Part shown: positions 1 to 6,740 of the stretch, in pieces
Position numbering within the stretch: the stretch's first letter is position 1
Layout of the letters: the number at the start of each line of letters is the position of its first letter
From: an uncultured Desulfovibrio sp.
GTDB taxonomy: Bacteria; Desulfobacterota; Desulfovibrionia; Desulfovibrionales; Desulfovibrionaceae
Direction of reading: 5' to 3'
DNA length: 16,930 bases
Assembly (NCBI GenBank): GCA_900553065.1
Contig: USBZ01000042.1
Span: 1-16,930, forward strand
Program-made: the position numbers and the translations under genes
Notes under the pieces: model-generated
What the model was told of the DNA's origin: nothing
Database searches by the model: none
The model's input: only the letters and a program-made list of their open reading frames with translations

Positions 1-2190
1 CGCCAGTGTCTTTTCCTTTAAGCCGCCGATGGGCAGAACCCGTCCTCTTAAGGTCAGTTCCCCGGTCATGGCCACGCTGGCCTTCACCTTTTTCTCCGTC
101 ACCGCAGAGAGCATGGCAGTGGCCATGGTGATGCCGGCAGAAGGTCCGTCCTTGGGAACCGCGCCTTCAGGCACATGAACGTGAATGTCGATGTCCTTGT
201 AGAAGTCGGGGCGCAGTCCGAGCTCGCTGGAGCGGGAACGGATGTAGGAGAAGGCCGCCTGAGCGGATTCCTTCATGACGTCGCCGAGCTTGCCCGTAAC
301 CTGTACCTTGCCGTTGCCGGGCATGACCACGGTTTCGATGTACAGAATGTCGCCGCCTGCGCCGGTATAGGCAAGTCCTGCCGCCACGCCGGCCTGAGGA
401 TGGTTCTCCTTCTCGTCGTAGCGGTACTTCTTGACGCCGAGCATTTCTTCAAGATCCTTCTCCGTGATGGTCACGCAAAGGTTCGTGTCGTCGGCATCCA
501 CAAGGCGTATGGCGGTTTTCCGGCACAGTGCGGCGATCTGACGTTCCAGATTGCGCACGCCGGATTCCCGGGTGTAGGAGCGGATGATTTCCAGCAGGGC
601 GTCGTCGGTAAGCTCCATGTTTTCGGCCTTGAGACCGTGCAGCTTCCACTGGCGGGGGAGCAGAAAGTCCCGGGCGATATGCACCTTCTCGCCTTCGAGA
701 TAGCTGGAGAGTTCCAGCACTTCCATACGGTCGAGAAGAGGCGCGGGAATGCTCTGCATGGAGTTGGCCGTGGTGATGAAGAACACCTGCGACAGGTCGT
801 AGTCCATGTCGAGATAGTGATCGTTGAACGAACAGTTCTGTTCCGGATCCAGCACTTCCAGCAGGGCGGAAGCCGGATCGCCGCGGAAGTCCACGGTCAT
901 CTTGTCGATTTCATCGAGGCAGAAGAGCGGATTGTTCGACTTGGCGCGCTTCAGCGCCATGATGATCTTGCCGGGCAGGGCGCCGATGTAGGTACGGCGG
1001 TGGCCGCGGATTTCAGCCTCGTCGCGCACGCCGCCGAGGGAAATGCGCACGAACTCGCGTCCCGTGGCTTCGGCTATGGACTTGGCAAGGGAAGTCTTGC
1101 CCACGCCGGGAGGACCGACAAGGCAGAGAATGGGGCCCTTGAGCCCGCCGGAGAGCTTCTGCACGGCAAGGTATTCCAGAATGCGGGTCTTGGCCTTTTC
1201 CAGACCGTAGTGGCCGCCGTCGAGAACCTCGCGGGCCTTGGCAAGATCGATGTCGATCTTCTTCAGCTCGTTCCAGGGCAGGTCGATGATCCAGTCCACA
1301 TAGTTTCTGGCCACGACGTATTCCGAAGAGGCGGGCGGCATCTGACGGAGCTTGCGCACTTCGCGCAGCGCCCGCTCCCGGGCCTCTTCCGGCATATTCT
1401 TGGCCTTGAGCGTTTCTTCAAGCTCCAGAATCTCGGCCTGAATGTCGTCGTGACCGAGTTCCTTGTTGATGGCCTTGAGCTGCTCGGTCAGATAGTATTC
1501 CTTCTGGTTCTGCTCCATCTGCGCCTTGACGCGGCTTTTGATGGTCTTGTCTATGCCGGAGGAGATGAGCTCTCCGCCGATATATTCATAGACCTGACGC
1601 AGTCTCTGCCCCTGATCCAGCGTTTCCAGAATGGCCTGCTTGTGCAGGTAGTCCACCTTGAGGCAGGGGGCCACAGCGTCGGCCAGCGTGCCCGGATCCT
1701 CGATCAGCGCGAAGGATGCCAGCTGATCGGGCGTGATGCGCCGGTTCTGACGGCAGGCTTCGGACAGGGATTCCTGCAGGGCTTCCACCACGGCGGGCAG
1801 TTCGTCGTCCTTTTCCAGCGTTTCTTCCACGCGCACGGTTCTCAGGCGGGGGAAGGCGCGGTCGCCGAAGGCGGAGCTTGCGTTCAGGGGGAGCCAGGAG
1901 GCGCGGTACAGACCTTCGCACACGAGCTTTATGGTGTTGTCCTGAAGGCGGTCGGCCCTGAGCACGCGGCTCACCACGCCGATCTGGAACAGATCGTCGG
2001 GGCCGGGACGCTCAATGGCTGAGCTGGTCTGCGCCACCAGAAATATCTGTTTGTCGTATTCGGTGACGGCGCTGTTGATGGCGCTCACCGAAGCCGAACG
2101 CCCGACATGGAACGTCATGACGGCGTGAGGGAACATCACCACCTCTCGCAGGGTGATGATGGGCAATTCCAGCGGAGTCTGTTCAGCCAT
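1..2190 (-). CDS. lon: Lon, ATP-dependent serine protease (3' end cut by window)
   Basis: Cytoplasmic AAA+ protease that unfolds and degrades misfolded and regulatory proteins. The frame is open for 730 codons from ATG at 2190 to the window edge; Lon is usually about 800 residues, so roughly the last 80 are missing. Visible in order: N-terminal substrate-recognition domain (about 1-200), a coiled-coil region (about 230-290), Walker A GPPGVGKT (359-366), Walker B FCLDEIDKM (422-430), then the protease domain with the catalytic serine in DGPSAG (Ser684) and the catalytic lysine in GGLKEK (Lys727). The Ser-Lys dyad is therefore intact. The start is supported by AGAGG about 7 bases upstream and by the typical opening LPIITLREVVMFPH. 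It lies 195 bases downstream of clpX in the same direction, but the spacer holds a candidate promoter of its own. Identity is certain from the motifs. Confidence 0.98.
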   Translation of the reverse strand, partial: MAEQTPLELPIITLREVVMFPHAVMTFHVGRSASVSAINSAVTEYDKQIFLVAQTSSAIERPGPDDLFQIGVVSRVLRADRLQDNTIKLVCEGLYRASWLPLNASSAFGDRAFPRLRTVRVEETLEKDDELPAVVEALQESLSEACRQNRRITPDQLASFALIEDPGTLADAVAPCLKVDYLHKQAILETLDQGQRLRQVYEYIGGELISSGIDKTIKSRVKAQMEQNQKEYYLTEQLKAINKELGHDDIQAEILELEETLKAKNMPEEARERALREVRKLRQMPPASSEYVVARNYVDWIIDLPWNELKKIDIDLAKAREVLDGGHYGLEKAKTRILEYLAVQKLSGGLKGPILCLVGPPGVGKTSLAKSIAEATGREFVRISLGGVRDEAEIRGHRRTYIGALPGKIIMALKRAKSNNPLFCLDEIDKMTVDFRGDPASALLEVLDPEQNCSFNDHYLDMDYDLSQVFFITTANSMQSIPAPLLDRMEVLELSSYLEGEKVHIARDFLLPRQWKLHGLKAENMELTDDALLEIIRSYTRESGVRNLERQIAALCRKTAIRLVDADDTNLCVTITEKDLEEMLGVKKYRYDEKENHPQAGVAAGLAYTGAGGDILYIETVVMPGNGKVQVTGKLGDVMKESAQAAFSYIRSRSSELGLRPDFYKDIDIHVHVPEGAVPKDGPSAGITMATAMLSAVTEKKVKASVAMTGELTLRGRVLPIGGLKEKTLA

Positions 2191-2220
2191 AAGAAACCTC
2201 TGAGTGCCCCTTATGCAATT

Positions 2221-2301
2221 GCGTTCCTGTCCGTCCCGAAAGGGGCGGCGAAGCAGGAACGCAAGAGCCGGGGCCGGGGAACGATCCCCGAATATGTTTT
2301 T
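2221..2301 (+). repeat. Nested inverted repeats in the clpX-lon spacer
   Basis: A perfect 9-bp inverted repeat (GCGTTCCTG at 2221-2229, CAGGAACGC at 2254-2262) encloses a 7-bp stem CCGTCCC/GGGGCGG with a GAAA tetraloop. The inner stem has a G-U wobble if transcribed as the plus strand, but an A-C mismatch as the minus strand. A second hairpin, CGGGGA-ACGA-TCCCCG (2275-2290), is followed by AATATG and five T residues on the plus strand. The structure therefore folds better as plus-strand RNA, antisense to the lon leader, although I see no good plus-strand promoter. It may also act as a protein site or mRNA leader structure. Confidence 0.45.
2238..2265 (-). promoter_or_regulatory. Candidate sigma-32-type heat-shock promoter of lon
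   Basis: On the minus strand, CTTGCG (2260-2265) is followed after 14 bases by CCCCTTTC (2238-2245). This resembles the sigma-32 pattern CTTGAA, 13-15 bases, CCCCATnT. It would start transcription near 2230, about 40 bases before the lon ATG. lon is a classic heat-shock gene in proteobacteria, which raises the prior. Against it: the -35 matches only CTTG well, and both boxes lie inside inverted repeats that could have another purpose. Confidence 0.4.
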
Positions 2302-2352
2302 CCGTTGATGCCGGGTCCGTCTCCGGACATGGTCTGCCGGAGTGCTCGTCCG

Positions 2353-2378
2353 GTATCGGAACAGCGTGGTTCCGATAC
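2353..2378 (-). terminator. Stem-loop just after clpX, possible attenuator
   Basis: A perfect 10-bp inverted repeat (GTATCGGAAC / GTTCCGATAC) with a 6-base loop starts 7 bases after the clpX stop codon. There is no T run on the minus strand, so it is not a textbook rho-independent terminator. It may be an mRNA 3' end protector or processing site, or it may reduce read-through from clpX into lon. Confidence 0.4.
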
Positions 2379-2385
2379 GTCAGGC

Positions 2386-3615
2386 TTATTCTCCGGACCT
2401 GTGCAGCAGGGGCTTGTCCGTCCCCTCGATGACGCCGCGGGTGATGACGCACTCGGTAACGTCCTTGAGGGTGGGAAGTTCATACATGATGTCGAGCATC
2501 ACGTTTTCCAGCACGTTGCGCAGACCGCGGGCGCCGGTCTTGTTTTCCAGCGCCTTTTCCGCCACGGCGCGCAGCGCGTCTTCTTCAAAGCGGAGCGTCA
2601 CGCCGTCGAGTTCGAAGAGCTTCTGGTACTGCTTGACCAGCGCGTTCTTCGGCTCGGTCATGACGCGAAGAAGATCGTCCACGCTCAGTTCTTCCACATG
2701 GGTGATGACCGGAATACGACCGATGAATTCGGGAATGAGACCGAACTGCACGAGATCGGAAGGAACTACTTTGTCGAGCAGCTCCCCGATGCGGTGCTCG
2801 GTTTTCTTCTCGATATGCGCGCCGAAGCCCATGCTGGTGCCGCGGGAGCGCGATTCCACCAGCTTTTCCAGCCCGATGAACGCGCCGCCCATGATGAACA
2901 GGATGTTCGAGGTATCCATGCGGATGAACTCCTGCTGCGGATGCTTGCGGCCGCCCTTGGGCGGAATGTTGGCCACGGTGCCTTCGATGATTTTCAAAAG
3001 AGCCTGCTGCACGCCTTCGCCGGACACGTCGCGGGTGATGGACGGACCGTCGGCCTTGCGTGAAATCTTGTCGATTTCGTCGATATAGATAATGCCCCTG
3101 CAGGCTGCGTCAAGATCGTAGTCGGCGTTCTGAAGAAGCTGGACAAGGATGTTTTCCACGTCTTCGCCCACATAGCCGGCTTCGGTAAGCGTGGTGGCGT
3201 CGGCTATGGCGAAGGGCACCTTGAGCACGCGGGCCAGCGTGCGGGCCAGCAGGGTCTTGCCGCTGCCGGAAGGGCCGAGCAGAAGAATGTTGCTCTTTTC
3301 CAGTTCCACGCCTTCGATGGTTCCGGCATGGAACACGCGCTTGTAGTGGTTGTGCACGGCCACGGAAAGGATTTTCTTGGCGCGTTCCTGCCCGATGACG
3401 TAGTCATCGAGGCGGGCCTTGATCTGCTGCGGAGTAAGCAGTCCGTCCGGCGTTTCGGCGGCCGCCTCCTCGGCATCCTGTTCCTTCATGATGGCGGAGC
3501 AGGCCTCCACGCACGCATCGCAGATGCACACGTCGCCCTGCACGACGAAGTGCCGGGCTTCCGAGCTGCTCTTGCCGCAGAAGGAGCAGTACATTTCCTT
3601 TTGTTCGTCGCTCAT
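2386..3615 (-). CDS. clpX: ClpX, ATPase subunit of the ClpXP protease
   Basis: AAA+ unfoldase that recognises tagged proteins and threads them into ClpP. It has 409 residues, normal for the family. The N-terminal C4 zinc-binding domain has Cys10, Cys13, Cys32 and Cys35. Further on are Walker A GPSGSGKT (114-121), pore loop GYVG (147-150), Walker B IIYIDEID (175-182), the RKH loop (223-225) and the sensor-2 stretch GARGLR (361-366). The ClpP-docking IGF loop is represented by MGF (262-264), a conservative variant. The ATG overlaps the clpP stop codon (ATGA), so the two subunits are probably translationally coupled. Confidence 0.98.
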   Translation of the reverse strand: MSDEQKEMYCSFCGKSSSEARHFVVQGDVCICDACVEACSAIMKEQDAEEAAAETPDGLLTPQQIKARLDDYVIGQERAKKILSVAVHNHYKRVFHAGTIEGVELEKSNILLLGPSGSGKTLLARTLARVLKVPFAIADATTLTEAGYVGEDVENILVQLLQNADYDLDAACRGIIYIDEIDKISRKADGPSITRDVSGEGVQQALLKIIEGTVANIPPKGGRKHPQQEFIRMDTSNILFIMGGAFIGLEKLVESRSRGTSMGFGAHIEKKTEHRIGELLDKVVPSDLVQFGLIPEFIGRIPVITHVEELSVDDLLRVMTEPKNALVKQYQKLFELDGVTLRFEEDALRAVAEKALENKTGARGLRNVLENVMLDIMYELPTLKDVTECVITRGVIEGTDKPLLHRSGE

Positions 3616-4223
3616 GCCTGTTTACCCGAAAGAGCCGCCACGTCGTGACGGGAGCTGAGAATGCGGTCGATCAGACCGAACTTGAGGGCTTCCTCGGCGG
3701 ACATGAAGTTGTCGCGTTCCGTGGCTGCCGCAATGCGCGAAACGGTGTTGCCGGTGTTCTCGGCGAGGATGCGGTTCAGATTCTTCTTGAGGCGCATGCC
3801 TTCACGCACATGGATGTCCATGTCGGTGATCTGGCCCTGCACGCCGGCGGAGGGCTGATGGATCATGATGCGGCTGTTGGGCAGGCTGTAGCGCATGCCT
3901 TTGGCGCCGCCGGCCAGAAGAAAGGCTCCCATGCTGGCGGCCTGACCGATGCACATGGTAGCCACGGGGGGAGCGATGAACTGCATGGTGTCGTAGATGG
4001 CCATGCCCGCAGTAACCGACCCGCCGGGGCTGTTGATGTACAGGCTTATTTCCTTTTCGGGGTCCTGAGACTCGAGAAAAAGAAGCTGGGCACAGATAAG
4101 CGAGGCCGTGGCATCATTGACCTCGTCGCACAGGAGCACGATGCGGTCCTTGAGCAGACGGGAGTAGATGTCGTACGAGCGCTCTCCGCGTCCGGTGGAT
4201 TCGATGACAAAGGGGATAGTCAC
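3612..4223 (-). CDS. clpP: ClpP, proteolytic subunit of the Clp protease
   Basis: Serine peptidase that forms the double-heptamer proteolytic chamber served by ClpX. It has 203 residues with the full catalytic triad: Ser97 in GQAASMGA, His122 in MIHQPSAG and Asp171 in TERDNFMS. The start is GTG at 4223, chosen because AAGGAG lies 7 bases upstream and because the N-terminus MTIPFVIESTGRGER is typical of the family, including the short propeptide region. It overlaps clpX by 4 bases and follows tig after a 68-base spacer holding an 11-bp stem-loop, which may set the tig to clpPX expression ratio. Confidence 0.98.
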   Translation of the reverse strand: MTIPFVIESTGRGERSYDIYSRLLKDRIVLLCDEVNDATASLICAQLLFLESQDPEKEISLYINSPGGSVTAGMAIYDTMQFIAPPVATMCIGQAASMGAFLLAGGAKGMRYSLPNSRIMIHQPSAGVQGQITDMDIHVREGMRLKKNLNRILAENTGNTVSRIAAATERDNFMSAEEALKFGLIDRILSSRHDVAALSGKQA

Positions 4224-4245
4224 GTCTGGACTCCTTAAGAAAGGA

Positions 4246-4272
4246 ATTCCCCGGCCGAAGGGGCCGGGGAAT
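4246..4272 (-). terminator. Stem-loop between tig and clpP
   Basis: A perfect 11-bp stem, ATTCCCCGGCC / GGCCGGGGAAT, with a 5-base loop lies between the tig stop codon and the clpP ribosome binding site. Outer bases AAGGAAT/ATTCCTT can also pair, as an alternative. The T run after it on the minus strand is short (TCCTTTC), so partial termination or an mRNA processing point is more likely than a full stop. Confidence 0.55.
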
Positions 4273-4291
4273 CATTCCTTCTACTGATTCT

Positions 4292-5605
4292 TTATTCGGC
4301 CTTGGCCTCGGCAGGTGCGACCTTCTGAGCCTTGTCGAACATGAAGTTCATGGCCTTGTTGTTGAGCATGCGGTCCTGAATGTCGTTGACGGCGCCGTTC
4401 TGGTACAGGGTTTCACGCAGCTTGTGGAAATCCTGGTTGTACTGGCGGGCCATCTGCATGATCTGCATATCCACTTCGGGAGCGGTGACTTCCAGCTTTT
4501 CGCGGCGGGCGAGAGCGGCAAGGAACACCACCACGCGGGCACGGCTTTCGCCCTGCTTGCGGCATTCTTCGGCCATGTTCTTGAGGCTTTCGTCGATGGC
4601 GTCCTTGTCGAGGCCCTGCTGGCTGAGGTAGTCGCGGATTTCGTTTTCGTATTCTTCCTGCTGGCTCTTCACCACGGCTTCAGGCAGGGGGAAGTCCTGA
4701 CCTTCGAGCACGGAATCCATGAGCTTGGCTTCGGCTTCGCTGCGCACGGAAGCGGCCTTGTTGCGGTTGGCCTGGTCGGCGATCATCTTCTTCAGGGCGT
4801 CCAGATCCGGGAAGCCGAGCTTCTTGGCGTAGTCTTCGTCGAGCTCGGGCAGGATTTCGCGGCTGATTCTGTTCAGCTTCACGCGCAGATCCACGGTCTT
4901 GCCGCGGAGGGTTTCGTCGATGTGATCTTCAGGGCAGACCATGGTGCCGGTGCCTTCTTCGCCGGCGTGCAGACCGCGGATGATCTTGTCGAGTTCGGAG
5001 AGTTCCTTGCCTTCCTGAGGTTCGGCGAGCTGAATGCTGTAGTTCTCCACCTTCATGCCGGGAACGCTCTTGCCGTCCACGTCGCCGTCCACGTCGATGG
5101 TGACGATGTCGCCGTTTTCAGGCAGGCGGGCTTCCTTCACTTCTTCCAGAGTGGCGGTGCTCTTCAGCAGGCGCTGCGTGAAGGCGGCCACTTCTTCTTC
5201 CGTCGCTTCGGAAGAGCCCATTTCCACGGTGAGGGCGGAAAGGTCTTCGGGCAGCTTGATGTCGTCGGGCAGGGTTTCAAAGGTGAAGGAGAAGGCAAGA
5301 TCCTTGCCGCGGGTGATCTGCTGGCCTTCGAAGTCGAGGCGGGACATGGGCTTCAGATCTTCTTCCTTCAGAATGTCGGCCACGCGACGTTCCACCAGAG
5401 TTTCGGTGGCACGGGAAATCACTTCCCCGGCAAAGCGCTTTTCGATGACGGAAGCGGGAGCCTTGCCTTTGCGGAAACCGGGCAGCGTGACGGAAGCGCC
5501 CACTTCACGGGCGGCGGCGTTGAGCGCGGCGTTGACTTCCTCGGCGGGGACGGTCACGCTGATTTTGCGGGAAACAGGGGAAAGGACTTCGATGCTGTGA
5601 GCCAT
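4292..5605 (-). CDS. tig: Trigger factor, ribosome-associated chaperone and peptidyl-prolyl isomerase
   Basis: Chaperone that binds ribosomal protein L23 at the exit tunnel and shields nascent chains. The 437 residues match the family's usual length of about 430. The ribosome-binding signature GFRKGKAP is at residues 43-50. A central FKBP-like domain begins near the GDIVTIDVDG stretch, followed by a long helical C-terminal chaperone domain ending in an Ala/Glu-rich tail. The start at 5605 (MAHSIEVLS) is chosen because AAGGAG lies 10 bases upstream. The same frame stays open further upstream, but that extension would run through the tRNA-Leu gene. tig leads the tig-clpP-clpX cluster. Confidence 0.97.
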   Translation of the reverse strand: MAHSIEVLSPVSRKISVTVPAEEVNAALNAAAREVGASVTLPGFRKGKAPASVIEKRFAGEVISRATETLVERRVADILKEEDLKPMSRLDFEGQQITRGKDLAFSFTFETLPDDIKLPEDLSALTVEMGSSEATEEEVAAFTQRLLKSTATLEEVKEARLPENGDIVTIDVDGDVDGKSVPGMKVENYSIQLAEPQEGKELSELDKIIRGLHAGEEGTGTMVCPEDHIDETLRGKTVDLRVKLNRISREILPELDEDYAKKLGFPDLDALKKMIADQANRNKAASVRSEAEAKLMDSVLEGQDFPLPEAVVKSQQEEYENEIRDYLSQQGLDKDAIDESLKNMAEECRKQGESRARVVVFLAALARREKLEVTAPEVDMQIMQMARQYNQDFHKLRETLYQNGAVNDIQDRMLNNKAMNFMFDKAQKVAPAEAKAE

Positions 5606-5673
5606 ATCGGTAAAACTCCTTATGAATGATCCGCCCGGCCTTGCAGGAGGGCAGAGAAAATGGCGCAGAAACA

Positions 5674-5758
5674 TGGTGCGAGAGGAGAGGCTTGAACTCT
5701 CATGGATTGCTCCGCTGGATCCTAAATCCAGTGCGTATGCCAATTTCGCCACTCTCGC
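5674..5758 (-). tRNA. tRNA-Leu, anticodon UAG
   Basis: An 85-base type II tRNA. The 7-bp acceptor stem GCGAGAG/CTCTCGC is followed by discriminator A and an encoded CCA (5674-5676). The anticodon stem CTGGA/TCCAG holds the loop TTTAGGA, with anticodon TAG at 5722-5724, reading CUN leucine codons. A variable arm (GGAGCAATCC region) longer than in type I tRNAs, and TTCAAGC in the T loop, fit leucine. No terminator is visible in the 68 bases between the tRNA and the tig ATG, so the tRNA may be processed from a transcript that continues into tig. Confidence 0.96.
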
Positions 5759-5767
5759 ACGAAGAGC

Positions 5768-5796
5768 CATATACTGCAAGGCGATGAATTTAACAC
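5768..5796 (-). promoter_or_regulatory. Possible promoter of tRNA-Leu
   Basis: On the minus strand TATATG (5768-5773) lies about 10 bases before the tRNA 5' end and fits a -10 box. The matching -35 region at 5791-5796 (GTGTTA, 17-base spacer) is poor. The placement is right for a tRNA with a very short leader, but the sequence match is weak. Confidence 0.35.
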
Positions 5797-5999
5797 AGCT
5801 TCGCTCCGTAGGCAAGAGGACGGGCCGCTCCCGGAGCGGTTCGGAGCGCTTTTCTCATGGGCTTTGAGCGCGGGGGAAAGCATCTCTTCCTTTTCTTCTT
5901 CCGGCGGCGTGGCGCTCTTCCGTCGATTTTATTTTCGGCCCGTCTCCAGAGTCGCGAAGCGGCGGCATACGCCGTAAGTTTTTTAGGCACATGCCGCAG
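5797..5999 (-). other. Intergenic stretch with no convincing gene
   Basis: The gap from the tRNA to the 120-residue gene (5759-6062) holds the possible tRNA promoter and the terminator at 6000-6031. Between them I see only small hairpins: a 6-bp stem CCGCTC/GAGCGG near 5830, and a 7-bp inverted repeat GCGGCAT/ATGCCGC at 5962-5968 and 5991-5997. A 66-codon GTG-started frame on the minus strand (5790-5990) encodes a very basic peptide without a ribosome binding site and is not called. Confidence 0.5.
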
Positions 6000-6031
6000 A
6001 AAAAAGCCCGTCGGGCGGATCCGGCGGGCTT
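6000..6031 (-). terminator. Rho-independent terminator of the 120-residue gene
   Basis: On the minus strand a 7-bp stem AAGCCCG/CGGGCTT is followed directly by a run of T residues (six in a row counting those in the stem). The loop contains CGGATCCG, which can form a small inner stem. It lies 31 bases after the stop codon at 6063 and fits the classic terminator shape. Confidence 0.85.
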
Positions 6032-6062
6032 CGGAGCAGGGGTGGAGGAGAGGGGATGAGAG

Positions 6063-6425
6063 TTATGCGGCGTAGAGTCTTTCCTTCAGCCAGTCCTTCA
6101 TGGGGTCGGAAGGCATGAAGACTCCCTTGAGCGTGCCGAATTCCTTATGGAAGTTGCCTTCCAGCTCCCGGGGAAGCGGAGAAACCCAGAGATCTTCCGT
6201 GGCTTCGGAGTTGCGCATGACAAGCCGCAGCGTAGGATGCTCGGTCCAGTTGTCGAGCACGAAGTAGTGGGCAAAGTCGTCCTTGGAGCGGACGGGAGGA
6301 TGCTCGGCACGCCAGTCATTGTTGCCCCATTCAAGGTAGAGGGTCACGGCGTCGGCAGGGTCAAGATTCCATTCTATGGGCAGGCTGCTGAAAGCCTTGA
6401 GCTGTTCGGGGGTATTGTACTGCAT
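6063..6425 (-). CDS. Unrecognised conserved-looking protein, 120 residues
   Basis: I cannot assign a function. The protein is soluble, acidic and rich in Trp and aromatic residues, with no signal peptide, membrane segment or Cys pair. Recognisable stretches are LYLEWGNNDW (29-38), YFVLDNWTEHPTLRLVMRN (54-72) and a C-terminal MKDWLKERLY helix. It resembles, from memory only, a small family restricted to Desulfovibrionaceae sometimes labelled after DVU0772; I could not check this. The gene is real: AAGGAG lies 6 bases before the ATG, a TTGACA promoter and a leader hairpin precede it, and a good terminator follows. That layout suggests a strongly and separately expressed single gene, probably regulated through the palindrome at 6538-6565. 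Confidence 0.85.
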   Translation of the reverse strand: MQYNTPEQLKAFSSLPIEWNLDPADAVTLYLEWGNNDWRAEHPPVRSKDDFAHYFVLDNWTEHPTLRLVMRNSEATEDLWVSPLPRELEGNFHKEFGTLKGVFMPSDPMKDWLKERLYAA

Positions 6426-6456
6426 GGTTCACTCCTTGTGCGGTGGGAGAAAACGG

Positions 6457-6483
6457 GGAAACGGCGGCGGAGTCACCGTTTCC
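6457..6483 (-). promoter_or_regulatory. Leader stem-loop before the 120-residue gene
   Basis: A perfect 8-bp stem GGAAACGG/CCGTTTCC with an 11-base loop lies in the predicted 5' untranslated region, about 30 bases upstream of the start codon and clear of the ribosome binding site. It could stabilise the mRNA or control translation. Confidence 0.5.
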
Positions 6484-6503
6484 GAAGCATTGTCGTTGAG
6501 TGA

Positions 6504-6532
6504 AGTATGCGTATGAAATGTCCTCTTGTCAA
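6504..6532 (-). promoter_or_regulatory. Sigma-70-type promoter of the 120-residue gene
   Basis: On the minus strand a perfect -35 box TTGACA (6527-6532) is followed after exactly 17 bases by CATACT (6504-6509), a 4 of 6 match to TATAAT. Transcription would begin near 6497, giving a leader of about 70 bases. It is one of the two best promoter matches in the window. Confidence 0.75.
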
Positions 6533-6537
6533 GAATA

Positions 6538-6565
6538 ATTCCTAATAAGAGAAAAAATTAGGAAT
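6538..6565. promoter_or_regulatory. Palindromic operator-like site abutting the -35 box
   Basis: Perfect 9-bp inverted arms ATTCCTAAT (6538-6546) and ATTAGGAAT (6557-6565) are separated by 10 bases, so the half-site centres are 19 bp apart, near two helical turns. The proximal arm ends 5 bases upstream of the -35 box. The A+T-rich character stands out from the surroundings. The spacing suits a dimeric regulator, most simply an activator. The half-site does not match the Fur, Rex, FNR/CRP, NikR or ModE patterns I know. Confidence 0.6.
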
Positions 6566-6670
6566 CAGTCCTGATAACAGGTGATCTAAGTCTTCACCCC
6601 ATCCCTCGACGTGAGTCAGACTACCGAAGCGCGGAGTCTGGGGCGGGGCAGGTTCGTCGCTCATGACGAA

Positions 6671-6708
6671 GAAGAGCGCCTTTCCTTCTTACGGGAAAGG
6701 CGCTCTTC
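6671..6708 (-). terminator. Long stem-loop ending the dapA transcript
   Basis: A perfect 15-bp stem, GAAGAGCGCCTTTCC and its complement, with an 8-base loop lies 32 bases after the dapA stop codon. It is flanked by TTCGTC on the minus strand and TCAAAAG on the plus strand, so the T tract is weak. Stem length and position still make it the likely end of the dapA mRNA. Between it and the palindrome at 6538-6565 I see only short hairpins and an unsupported 40-codon frame. Confidence 0.65.
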
Positions 6709-6740
6709 TCAAAAGAAGGCAGACAGGATCTGCCGGAAAA

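Noticed and set aside
175..2022. 615-codon open frame on the plus strand opposite lon
   Set aside because: It mirrors the lon codons in a G+C-rich genome, has no ribosome binding site or recognisable domain, and lon on the other strand has every catalytic motif.
5606..5815. N-terminal extension of trigger factor by 70 codons
   Set aside because: It would translate through the tRNA-Leu gene, and the normal start at 5605 has AAGGAG and the family N-terminus.
5790..5990. 66-codon basic peptide frame on the minus strand
   Set aside because: GTG start without a ribosome binding site, biased Lys/Arg composition, and overlap with the likely tRNA promoter; no sign of a real protein.
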